Positions 1-5,448 of a stretch of 8,957 nucleotides of DNA are shown piece after piece; positions within the stretch are counted from its first letter, which is position 1, and every line of letters begins with the position of its first letter. Below the pieces are notes generated by a model that worked only from the letters and a program-made list of their open reading frames with translations, made no database searches and had not been told where the DNA came from. Origin of the DNA: JANXSD01 sp043758125 (GTDB taxonomy: Bacteria > Bacteroidota > Bacteroidia > AKYH767-A > OLB10). The stretch covers positions 1 to 8,957 of the forward strand of contig JAYVOC010000073.1 of NCBI GenBank assembly GCA_043758125.1, in the 5' to 3' direction. The translations under genes and the position numbers were made by a program.

Positions 1-603
1 GTTGACAAAAGCCAAATTTTTCGCTAAAAGAAAACACCATTCAGAAAGACACAAACACTTACATCCGACCACAAGTGTTTAATATTCGCTAATTGATTAT
101 TTGTTTGCTAATTTTGTTGACAAAAGCCAAATTTTTCGCTAAAAAAACACCATTCAAAAAGACGCAAACACTTACATCCGACTACAAACATTTAATATTC
201 GAAAATTGATTTTTTATTCGCTAATTTAGTTGACAAAAGCCAAATTTTTTCGGAAAGGAAGCACCTTACAGAAGAGTACAAACAATTACATCCGACTACA
301 AACATTTATTATTCGAGTAATGAAATTGCACTCACTAATTTAGTTGTCAAAAGCTAAATTTTTTCGCTAAAAAAACACCATTCAAAAAGACACAAACACT
401 TACTTCCGACTACAAACATTTAATATTCGAGTAATGAAATTGTATACACTAACCTAGTTGACAAAAGCCAAATTTTTTCGCTAAAAAAACAGCTTTCAGA
501 AGAGAACAAACACTTACATCCGACTACAAACATTTATTATTCGATAACTAAAATTTTATTCACTAATTTAGTTGACAAAAACCAAATTTTTCTTCTAAAA
601 AAA
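1..603. repeat. Tandem array of a ~114-bp noncoding repeat (five full copies plus a partial sixth)
   Basis: Copies start at 1, 116, 229, 343, 457 and 571, giving periods of 115, 113, 114, 114 and 114 bases. Each copy has two conserved blocks. Block A begins GTTGACAAAAGCCAAATTTT and runs on into TTCGCTAAAA. Block B contains CTTACATCCGACTACAAACA followed by TTTAATATTCG. The linkers between blocks vary more than the blocks. Copies 2 and 4 are nearly identical up to the end of block B. The sixth copy fades out after about 33 bases. No long open frame crosses the array, and one- to two-base length changes between copies argue against coding. The array reaches the left edge of the window and may continue beyond it. 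Confidence 0.93.
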
Positions 604-694
604 ACAAATGCATCTTTAATAAATAAGACGCTATCCCCATAATCTTATTTTCCCTCAGACACAAGTGGTTCCCCCGAAAAAAACGGGGCAAGCT
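604..694. other. Intergenic spacer with a small GC-rich hairpin
   Basis: No coding sequence is visible between the tandem repeats and the attC-like hairpin. The only structure is a perfect 5-bp stem, CCCCG (672-676) with CGGGG (684-688), around a seven-A loop. No T-run follows it on either strand, so it is not a convincing intrinsic terminator. It lies just outside the attC-like site and could be the start of a further, now lost, cassette on the minus strand. Confidence 0.5.
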
Positions 695-752
695 GTGCAA
701 CATGGCCTTCATTGTGCGTCCTACGGACGCAACGAAGCCTTAGCTGTTATAA
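695..752 (-). other. attC-like recombination site (hairpin with AAC/GTT ends)
   Basis: Seen: GGCCTTC (704-710) pairs with GAAGCC (734-739) with one bulged base. TGCGTCC (715-721) pairs perfectly with GGACGCA (725-731) around a three-base loop, TAC. Bases at 713-714 on one side are partly unpaired. The outer ends are GTGCAAC (695-701) and GTTATAA (746-752), which fits the AAC...GTT boundary logic of integron attC sites (RYYYAAC...GTTRRRY) but not the full consensus. Unpaired bases on one arm are a usual attC property. On the minus strand the site lies 12 bases after the stop codon of the 765-1097 gene, where a cassette attC is expected. The two central spacers are unequal (2 versus 6 bases), which is not canonical. 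Confidence 0.5.
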
Positions 753-762
753 GTAGGCCACC
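746..762 (+). repeat. Left arm of 17-bp inverted repeat flanking the 765-1097 gene
   Basis: GTTATAAGTAGGCCACC here is matched at 16 of 17 positions by the reverse complement of 1110-1126. The arm ends two bases before the stop codon of the enclosed gene. In an integron cassette, the start of the cassette is complementary to the outer core of its own attC, and that gives exactly this layout. Here the complementarity is longer than the usual 7-8 bases. Confidence 0.85.
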
Positions 763-764
763 TT

Positions 765-1097
765 TCAGTGGACGAGTCCAATGTCAAAGTACTTCTCTAG
801 TGTAATATCTAAGTTATCCTCATTTCTAATATTTACGATTTTCTGTGAGAAATATTTCTTTTTGACTATTAGTAGATAAAAGTTTCCTAGCACATCTGTG
901 GTCACAAAATATTTTCCATTTCTATCAGAATAAGCTGTCATTAATAAAGAGTCAGCGGCAACGAAAAATGAAACTTTTGCTTTTTTGATTGGCTTATTAG
1001 TTTTCTTGTCAATTATGGTTCCTTGAATATGAGTGCCCTGTCCGAAACAGAAATTTGTCCAGAGGTAAAATGTAAGTATGAAAAAAAGTGTCTTCAA
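765..1097 (-). CDS. Small secreted protein with a carboxypeptidase regulatory-like (CarboxypepD_reg) fold
   Basis: This 110-residue protein starts with a signal peptide (residues 1 to about 19, MKTLFFILTFYLW then TNFCFG) and is probably exported to the periplasm or beyond. The rest, from about residue 21, matches the beta-sandwich carboxypeptidase regulatory-like pattern: GTIIDKKTNKPIKKAKVSF, then a TAYSDRNGKYFV turn, then a strand-rich end. In Bacteroidota such domains are common as add-ons to outer-membrane receptors; here one stands alone. The start is a TTG codon: the upstream in-frame codons (ATKKKS) contain no ATG before a stop at 1116-1118. The gene lies tightly between two arms of an inverted repeat and upstream of an attC-like hairpin, as a cassette gene would. 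No catalytic residues are evident. The fold is assigned with fair confidence; the function is unknown. Confidence 0.75.
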   Translation of the reverse strand: MKTLFFILTFYLWTNFCFGQGTHIQGTIIDKKTNKPIKKAKVSFFVAADSLLMTAYSDRNGKYFVTTDVLGNFYLLIVKKKYFSQKIVNIRNEDNLDITLEKYFDIGLVH

Positions 1098-1109
1098 TGA
1101 TTTTTTTTT

Positions 1110-1126
1110 GGTGGCTTACTTATAAC
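1110..1126 (-). repeat. Right arm of 17-bp inverted repeat; remnant core of a second attC-like site
   Basis: Read on the minus strand this is GTTATAAGTAAGCCACC, pairing with 746-762 with one mismatch. It lies 13 bases upstream of the TTG start of the enclosed gene. On the plus strand it continues as TTATAACGTCAG, which resembles the CTAACGTCCG end of the better preserved site at 2713-2809. The expected partner half of that site is missing because transposon-derived sequence follows from about 1130. Confidence 0.8.
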
Positions 1127-1129
1127 GTC

Positions 1130-1473
1130 AGAGTGTGAATTAATCCTACAATCTGTTTAATGATTTTTTCATAAGTAATTGCATAAAAGTAGAAAATTTC
1201 AATCAAGATTTCGTATCTTGAAATAAATTAAAAGGTGTGAATTTTATTACCACGCAAGATCGTTTTCAGATTTCACTCAGTTAATTGGAAGATAAAATTG
1301 GTGTTGATATTCCTGTTCGTTTTTTGGTTGCTTATGTTGAGCATCTTGATTTAAGCAAACTAGGGTTTATCATTAACATATTAAAATCTGAAGGTCGCCC
1401 AAGCTTTGAGTCTAAACACTTTCTTAAAATGTATCTGTACGGTTATTTAAATGGCCTACGCAGTAGCAGGAGG
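1130..1473 (+). mobile_element. Truncated insertion sequence remnant, IS1182/DUF772 type
   Basis: The stretch holds the 5' end of a transposase gene and its upstream region, and nothing of its 3' four fifths. The left boundary is a guess: cassette-like sequence ends near 1130, and I cannot recognise a terminal inverted repeat. The right boundary is set where transposase similarity stops (RSSRR) and the frame of the minus-strand gene takes over. A perfect 7-bp stem, TCAAGAT/ATCTTGA (1203-1209 and 1215-1221), lies just upstream of the transposase start. Confidence 0.7.
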
Positions 1474-1485
1474 TTTAAGTCCTAA
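1237..1485 (+). pseudogene. Transposase N-terminal fragment (InsH/DUF772-like), nonsense-mutated and truncated
   Basis: The frame from a GTG at 1237 reads VNFITTQDRFQISLS, then a TAA stop (1282-1284), then LEDKIGVDIPVRFLVAYVEH and on to GRPSFESKHFLKMYLYGYLN-GLRSSRR. The second part carries the hallmarks of the N-terminal domain of IS1182-family and related transposases: NPVRF-like (here IPVRF), LDLSKLGF, GRPSF and LYGYLNGLRSSRR. The stop sits where a glutamine codon (CAA or CAG) would fit, so it looks like a nonsense mutation and not a true gene boundary. Intact members of this family run to roughly 450-550 residues; fewer than 80 remain here, without the DDE catalytic domain. After RSSRR the frame reads FKS and stops at 1485, inside the neighbouring minus-strand gene. 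It cannot encode an active transposase. Translation from TTG at 1285 is possible but unlikely to matter. Confidence 0.82.
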
Positions 1486-2130
1486 TTGCCTTGTCCTTGT
1501 TAAGCTGCCACTGTAAATATTATTTGTCAAGCGAAGAGCAATTAATTTATTTAGATATGGATTTATGCTTGTAGGATTACTGTGGTATTTATTACAGATG
1601 TGTGTTACAGATGAAACACGAAGTGATTGCTCGGCTGCAATAATTTTGAACGCAAAATGTGCTTCTTCTTTGCTTGTAATTTGAAAAACAGTTTCAGGTC
1701 TTGGAATATTTGCAATGTCAAGTGTTTTGATTTCATTTTGATTTGCAAGAAGCCAACTTCTATAATCTTGAAACTCTCCTGATGTGTTTTTTTGTTTGGG
1801 GTCAAAATGATGGTCGTAAATCCAGTAGTTTTCAATACCGTCAAAGATTGTTTGAATGAATTCGGGGTTGAGTAAATCTTTCTCAAAATACTTTATATAA
1901 AAATTGGAGTTGAATGTTGAGTTTGGCGGTTCATCAACAATTAGTTTTATAGGAGAACCTTCAAATTGCGTTATGAGTCCTCGCATACCAGAAGGCATAC
2001 CAACTGTTCCGTAATTGTCGGCAAGTTGAATTGAAGGCCGTTCAACAAATAGCAAATCATCACCTAAAAGCAACAATCGCTTAAAAGTCAATTCGTCAAT
2101 ACTTGGGGCATCAGAAAAAGTCAATTTCAT
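1456..2130 (-). CDS. Hypothetical protein of unknown family, C-terminus probably altered by transposon junction
   Basis: This is a 224-residue soluble protein with no signal peptide or membrane segment. I do not recognise the family. The N-terminal half is rich in acidic and aromatic residues (LLLLGDDLLFVERPS, near residues 20-34). The middle has a WIYDHHFDPKQK stretch around residues 103-114. The last 70 residues (AAEQSLRVSSVTHICNKYHS onward to YLNKLIALRL) could form a winged-helix or similar helical domain, but this is tentative. The ATG start directly follows the TAG of the upstream lipoprotein gene, so the two are likely translationally coupled. The end is suspicious: the final codons (PPATA and the TAG) lie in DNA that reads as transposase on the opposite strand, so the native C-terminus is probably lost. 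An opposing frame at 1605-1886 is only a shadow. Confidence 0.7.
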   Translation of the reverse strand: MKLTFSDAPSIDELTFKRLLLLGDDLLFVERPSIQLADNYGTVGMPSGMRGLITQFEGSPIKLIVDEPPNSTFNSNFYIKYFEKDLLNPEFIQTIFDGIENYWIYDHHFDPKQKNTSGEFQDYRSWLLANQNEIKTLDIANIPRPETVFQITSKEEAHFAFKIIAAEQSLRVSSVTHICNKYHSNPTSINPYLNKLIALRLTNNIYSGSLTRTRQLGLKPPATA

Positions 2131-2649
2131 CTATTTTTTTTCGTAGTAGTAACCTGCTTGAACATTTATTCTACCATACTTAAATTTTGCAACCAAATCT
2201 TTACTTATTTTCTTTTTTGACTGATATGTAGCAGTGTCCGTATAGGTGATGCAATTACCAGCAAGAGAAATAGAATCAATTAAAAAATCATCTGCATCAT
2301 AGAGTTCATACAATATTTTGTTCACAGGAATACATAAATCTGAATTCGGGGGTGTCCATTTTCCTATTTTTCTTTCGTAAGTTCCAAGAGTGTCATCATT
2401 ATTGTTTTTGAAGTAAGTTAGATTTGCTTTGAATGCCCATTCGTAACTGTCCTTCTCTTTATAAAACTTAACTCCATGATAAAGTAGTTTCAACTTTTCA
2501 GAATTATCGTATGAGCCGTTCCAACTAACATGTTTTTTGTCCAATGATTCTGTCGTCCAATTTGATGGAACCTGTTGGCAACTGCATACAATCAAAAAAG
2601 ATAGTGTAGTCAATGTGAGTTTAGCTATTCTGGAAAATTTTTCGTTCAT
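2131..2649 (-). CDS. Putative lipoprotein of unknown function
   Basis: I choose the ATG at 2649 (172 residues, MNEKFSRIAKLTLTTLSFLI...) over the TTG seven codons upstream, because it places a normal basic n-region and hydrophobic core before a lipobox-like VCSC with the likely lipidated cysteine at residue 24. After the cysteine comes QQVPSN, with no acidic or lysine-rich surface export signal of the type known from Flavobacterium and Capnocytophaga, so the protein probably faces the periplasm. The mature part is strand-rich with many aromatic and charged residues (EWAFKANLTYFKNNNDDTLG, KWTPPNSDLCIPV) and has no motif I can name. It directly abuts the following gene (TAG then ATG), so both are probably made together. 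It lies 71 bases after the GTTAGGGG end of the attC-like site, as the first gene of a cassette would. Confidence 0.75.
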   Translation of the reverse strand: MNEKFSRIAKLTLTTLSFLIVCSCQQVPSNWTTESLDKKHVSWNGSYDNSEKLKLLYHGVKFYKEKDSYEWAFKANLTYFKNNNDDTLGTYERKIGKWTPPNSDLCIPVNKILYELYDADDFLIDSISLAGNCITYTDTATYQSKKKISKDLVAKFKYGRINVQAGYYYEKK

Positions 2650-2712
2650 GATTTTATTTTTTTCTGTCAATTTGTGCAGTCAGTTTCAAGTTAGCTCTGT
2701 CCCCAAAGCTTG

Positions 2713-2809
2713 CCCCTAACGTCCGCCCGGCTTGGTGAAGTGCGCCATGCGATAATATAAAGATAGAAGATATTTCATGGCGCATTTCATCCAAACTGGC
2801 AGTTATGCG
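2713..2809 (-). other. attC-like recombination site, well-preserved long imperfect hairpin
   Basis: GAAGTGCGCCATG (2737-2749) pairs with CATGGCGCATTTC (2776-2788) over 13 positions with one G-T wobble. TTGG (2732-2735) pairs with CCAA (2791-2794), and one base (T2790) is extra on one arm. The stem goes on through CCGG/CTGG toward the ends, interrupted by a mismatch. The loop is 26 AT-rich bases (2750-2775). The outer ends are CCCCTAAC (2713-2720) and GTTATGCG (2802-2809). Read on the minus strand the site runs GCATAAC to GTTAGGGG, close to the RYYYAAC...GTTRRRY cores of integron attC sites. The 97-bp length, extrahelical base and AT-rich terminal loop all fit attC sites. A plain stem-loop terminator is less likely: no T-run follows the stem on either strand. 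Confidence 0.62.
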
Positions 2810-3036
2810 ATTTTTGTTTTTTTATCCTTCGGCGTCTTTCATCCTTCAAATAGTAATTAGCTATTGAGTCAATCTTTGATTGGCGCAGTTGATAAGTGCG
2901 GTAGGATTATGATAATATGTTCATTAGAATTGTGCAATTAACTTTATAAGATAATAAGTGTTTGCATCAAGTTTATTTTAATAGTTAGATTCAACGCAAC
3001 GCTTAAATAATTATTGAAATATTTTTTTGATAGGAG
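2810..3036. other. Intergenic region between cassette-like block and antiporter gene
   Basis: No gene of 40 or more codons is convincing here. The sequence is AT-rich with a short palindrome ATTGTGCAAT near 2931-2940 and a lone GTTAGAT at 2984-2990 that matches the GTTRRRY core but has no hairpin partner. No clear terminator for the antiporter transcript is visible after its stop at 3037: the stem GATAactccTATC on the minus strand is followed by A residues, not T residues. Confidence 0.5.
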
Positions 3037-4470
3037 TTATCTTAATATTTTTACTCTTTGGAGATAATTAAATAAATCGAGTAGGGGTCCTGTCATAAAA
3101 GTTGTTATCAATGCCATTAGTACCATGATGGCAAAGATAGATGGCGATAAAATCCCTAAATCATATCCGATATTTAAAACGATCAACTCCATTAAACCAC
3201 GGGTATTCATAAATGCACCGATTGATAAAGCGTCCTTTGTTGAATAGCCGATAATCTTTGCTGTTAAAGCACTTCCACCAAATTTGCCAACCACAGCTAC
3301 CGTTATAATTAATACTAATGTGTTCCATGAATTTCCTTCATTTAAAAGTGCTAAATGTGTTCTTAAACCTGTTAGCGCAAAGAAAATTGGTAACAATAAT
3401 ATTACAGAAATATCTTGTAATTTTTCAGTCAATAACTCTTCAACTTTTAAGCTTCTAGGTATAATTACTCCTGCTAAGAAAGCGCCAAACAATGCGTGAA
3501 TACCAATTAATTCAGATGTGAAGGCTGAAAGAAGAAGAATAAAAAATGATATCGACATCACTGCGATGGTTAATTTGTAGTTTTTTATTTTTTTTATGAA
3601 TATTTTATTTAGCCATGGCTTAACAATTTTTAACATTATAAATACATAAATAAGTGCTAATGCTATTGTGAAAATTGCACTGTTAATTCCACCGGATTTA
3701 ACAACCGCTATTACGAAAGCTAGAATACACCATGCAGTTACATCATCAGCAGCAGCGCAGGTAATTACCATTACTCCTAATGCCGTACCACTTAATCCAC
3801 GCTCTTTCACAATCCTTGCAAGAACTGGGAAAGCAGTAATGCTCATTGCAATGCCCATAAATAATGCAAATGCAAGAAAACTTACAGTTGTTGGAGCAAA
3901 CTTTTCATAAATAAAATAGGAAACCAATACACCAAAAAAAAATGGAACGATAATGCTCGCATGACTTATCGCAATAGCATTTTGTGTTTTATGTTTTAAT
4001 TTTTCCAAATCAAGTTCCATACCCACAATAAACATAAAAAATATCAAACCAATTTGACTTAAAAATGTTAAATTGATAAGTGATTCTGGTGGAAATATAA
4101 AAGCGGAAATACTAGGGAAAAGATACCCTAAGAATGAGGGTCCTAATACTATTCCTGCTATTATCTCACCTACAACTGAAGGCTGACCAATTTTCACTAA
4201 CAAAATTCCAAAAAATCTCGAGATGATTAAAATAATAATTATTTGTAATAAAAATAGTGCAAGTGGGCTTTTGATATTTGTTAAGTACTGACTTTCATTA
4301 GGATTTAAATTGGTGAGATTTTTATTTGTTGATGAATTGACAGCCGTTTCATTTGTAAATCCTATACTCTTACTTTGTGGAACAAGATTATTTCCTTTTT
4401 CAATTACAACATAAATTAGCGCTGAAAAAAAAGTAATAATAAGAATGTAAATGATAAAATATTTTTTCAT
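3037..4470 (-). CDS. CPA2-family cation:proton antiporter (Kef/CHX-like membrane domain)
   Basis: This 477-residue inner-membrane protein should exchange Na+ or K+ for protons, helping pH and salt homeostasis. The transporter domain starts near residue 68. It shows GQPSVVGEIIAGIVLGPS (96-112), the SITAFPVLARI signature (210-220), a paired-aspartate motif CAAADDVTAW with D242 and D243 in the ion-binding half helix, and RGLMELIVLNIG near the end, which is typical of CHX and bacterial relatives. About twelve to thirteen hydrophobic segments are present. It ends shortly after the last helix and lacks the TrkA-N/RCK domain of KefB/KefC, so it is not a glutathione-gated Kef channel. Unusually, a separate N-terminal hydrophobic segment (5-23) precedes a hydrophilic, Asn/Ser-rich linker (24-67). 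The ATG at 4470 is the natural start. Ion choice cannot be read from the sequence. Confidence 0.92.
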   Translation of the reverse strand: MKKYFIIYILIITFFSALIYVVIEKGNNLVPQSKSIGFTNETAVNSSTNKNLTNLNPNESQYLTNIKSPLALFLLQIIIILIISRFFGILLVKIGQPSVVGEIIAGIVLGPSFLGYLFPSISAFIFPPESLINLTFLSQIGLIFFMFIVGMELDLEKLKHKTQNAIAISHASIIVPFFFGVLVSYFIYEKFAPTTVSFLAFALFMGIAMSITAFPVLARIVKERGLSGTALGVMVITCAAADDVTAWCILAFVIAVVKSGGINSAIFTIALALIYVFIMLKIVKPWLNKIFIKKIKNYKLTIAVMSISFFILLLSAFTSELIGIHALFGAFLAGVIIPRSLKVEELLTEKLQDISVILLLPIFFALTGLRTHLALLNEGNSWNTLVLIITVAVVGKFGGSALTAKIIGYSTKDALSIGAFMNTRGLMELIVLNIGYDLGILSPSIFAIMVLMALITTFMTGPLLDLFNYLQRVKILR

Positions 4471-4517
4471 AAAATATTGATAAATCGTAGAACTCTATTC
4501 GGTGACAATTTAATACC

Positions 4518-4550
4518 CAAAGATAGTTTCATTTTTAACACGTGACCAAA
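4518..4550 (-). promoter_or_regulatory. Candidate Bacteroidota promoter for the antiporter gene
   Basis: On the minus strand a perfect -7 element TATCTTTG (4525 to 4518) matches TAnnTTTG. It is preceded by TTTG (4550 to 4547) with 21 bases between, the spacing usual for the -33 box of Bacteroidota housekeeping promoters. It lies about 48 bases upstream of the ATG at 4470. A second TATCTTTG (4554 to 4547) overlaps the -33 box but has no upstream TTG at the right distance. Confidence 0.55.
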
Positions 4551-4647
4551 GATATTTATGTATGATAATAATTAATATTATTGAAATCCATTTATTGGCT
4601 TTTTTTAAAATAAACAATAAAATTTCTTGGTTTTAAATATCATTATT

Positions 4648-5442
4648 TCAACCAATTTGGCCACTAACTCTATTGTAAACATATTCGGGTTTAAAATTCA
4701 ATTTTTCTCCTAAATACATTCTTTTAGCGCGTCGATATTCATTAAATGAGTTTGTTTCAATAAATTCAATAGCAATTTTATTAGCTAATGGAATGCAGGC
4801 TTCTTGTTTTGTTTGGATACGATTTTTCATTAATGCAATTCCAGCAATTGAGGTATTCGCAATTATTAATCCATCACCAAATGATGGTAAATAACAACCT
4901 TCTAATATGTTTTTATTGATATACAATACGGAATTAGTAATAAAATCTTGTAAATGGTTTATCCGATTTTCTCCAGAAACAAATGAATCTAATTCATAAA
5001 TTTTACTTCGAAATGATTCATGAAATGATTTAATATTTTTGTTATCAACAGGGATTGAATTTATTTCACTTCGTCTATAAAAAATATATTCAGTTTCTAT
5101 TTTAAAGTTTAGTTTTGTATAAACAGGTTCTCCCAATTCTGTAGCAATTAAATAAATAGTTTTATATTTTGTTAGCTGTTCTATTAATGCCTTGGTGATA
5201 AGTTTTCCCAAACCTTTATTTCTCCACTCTGGATGAATAATTATTTGCGCTAACCAAGCAACATCATCATGTATGATATAAGTTCCTACTCCAATTATTT
5301 TATTATTGTCTATAAGTTTTAACGTTGTGCAAAAATCGGATGACAAATAAAATTGATGCGATGCTGTTATGTCAGGCCAATTTGGAGGTTGCAATTCCTT
5401 TAAAGATGCAATATCATTTTTAGAAAAAATAGCTATCAACAT
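4648..5442 (-). CDS. Two-domain GNAT-family N-acetyltransferase (YitH-like architecture)
   Basis: This 264-residue cytoplasmic enzyme is predicted to transfer an acetyl group from acetyl-CoA to an unknown amine. The N-terminal GNAT domain (about 1-120) shows the acetyl-CoA binding motif WRNKGLGK (73-80, R74-x-x-G77-x-G79) after the strand AWLAQIIIHPE. The C-terminal half (about 125-264) ends with YLPSFGDGLII, then IPLANKIAIEF, then RAKRMYLGEKLNFKPEYVYN and a final GQIG. That layout matches the second domain of the YitH/Acetyltransf_18 group. The gene starts six bases after the stop of the OsmC gene and is very likely cotranscribed with it. The substrate is not known and cannot be inferred from the neighbours. 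No truncation is visible. Confidence 0.85.
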   Translation of the reverse strand: MLIAIFSKNDIASLKELQPPNWPDITASHQFYLSSDFCTTLKLIDNNKIIGVGTYIIHDDVAWLAQIIIHPEWRNKGLGKLITKALIEQLTKYKTIYLIATELGEPVYTKLNFKIETEYIFYRRSEINSIPVDNKNIKSFHESFRSKIYELDSFVSGENRINHLQDFITNSVLYINKNILEGCYLPSFGDGLIIANTSIAGIALMKNRIQTKQEACIPLANKIAIEFIETNSFNEYRRAKRMYLGEKLNFKPEYVYNRVSGQIG

Positions 5443-5448
5443 TTTAAT

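Noticed and set aside
109..116. TAATTTTG as a -7 promoter box within the tandem repeat
   Set aside because: It matches TAnnTTTG only in the first copy; other copies read TAATTTAG or TAACCTAG, so it is not a conserved repeat function.
1..603. CRISPR array
   Set aside because: The period is about 114 bp, the whole unit is repeated including the intervening parts, and no unique spacers alternate with short identical repeats.
672..688. Rho-independent terminator CCCCG-A7-CGGGG
   Set aside because: The stem has only five pairs and is not followed by a T-run on either strand.
1605..1886. 93-residue minus-strand frame
   Set aside because: It lies fully inside the 1456-2130 gene in another frame and has a low-complexity, Lys/Leu-rich composition with no recognisable start of a real protein.
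2537..2719. 60-residue plus-strand frame
   Set aside because: It is antisense to the lipoprotein signal peptide and its sequence has no domain features.
3284..3910. Plus-strand frames at 3284-3499 and 3668-3910
   Set aside because: Both are antisense shadows of the membrane helices of the antiporter.
4565..4583. AT-only near-palindrome between the antiporter and acetyltransferase genes
   Set aside because: Such palindromes arise easily in DNA of this composition, and it has no GC pairs to stabilise a terminator stem.
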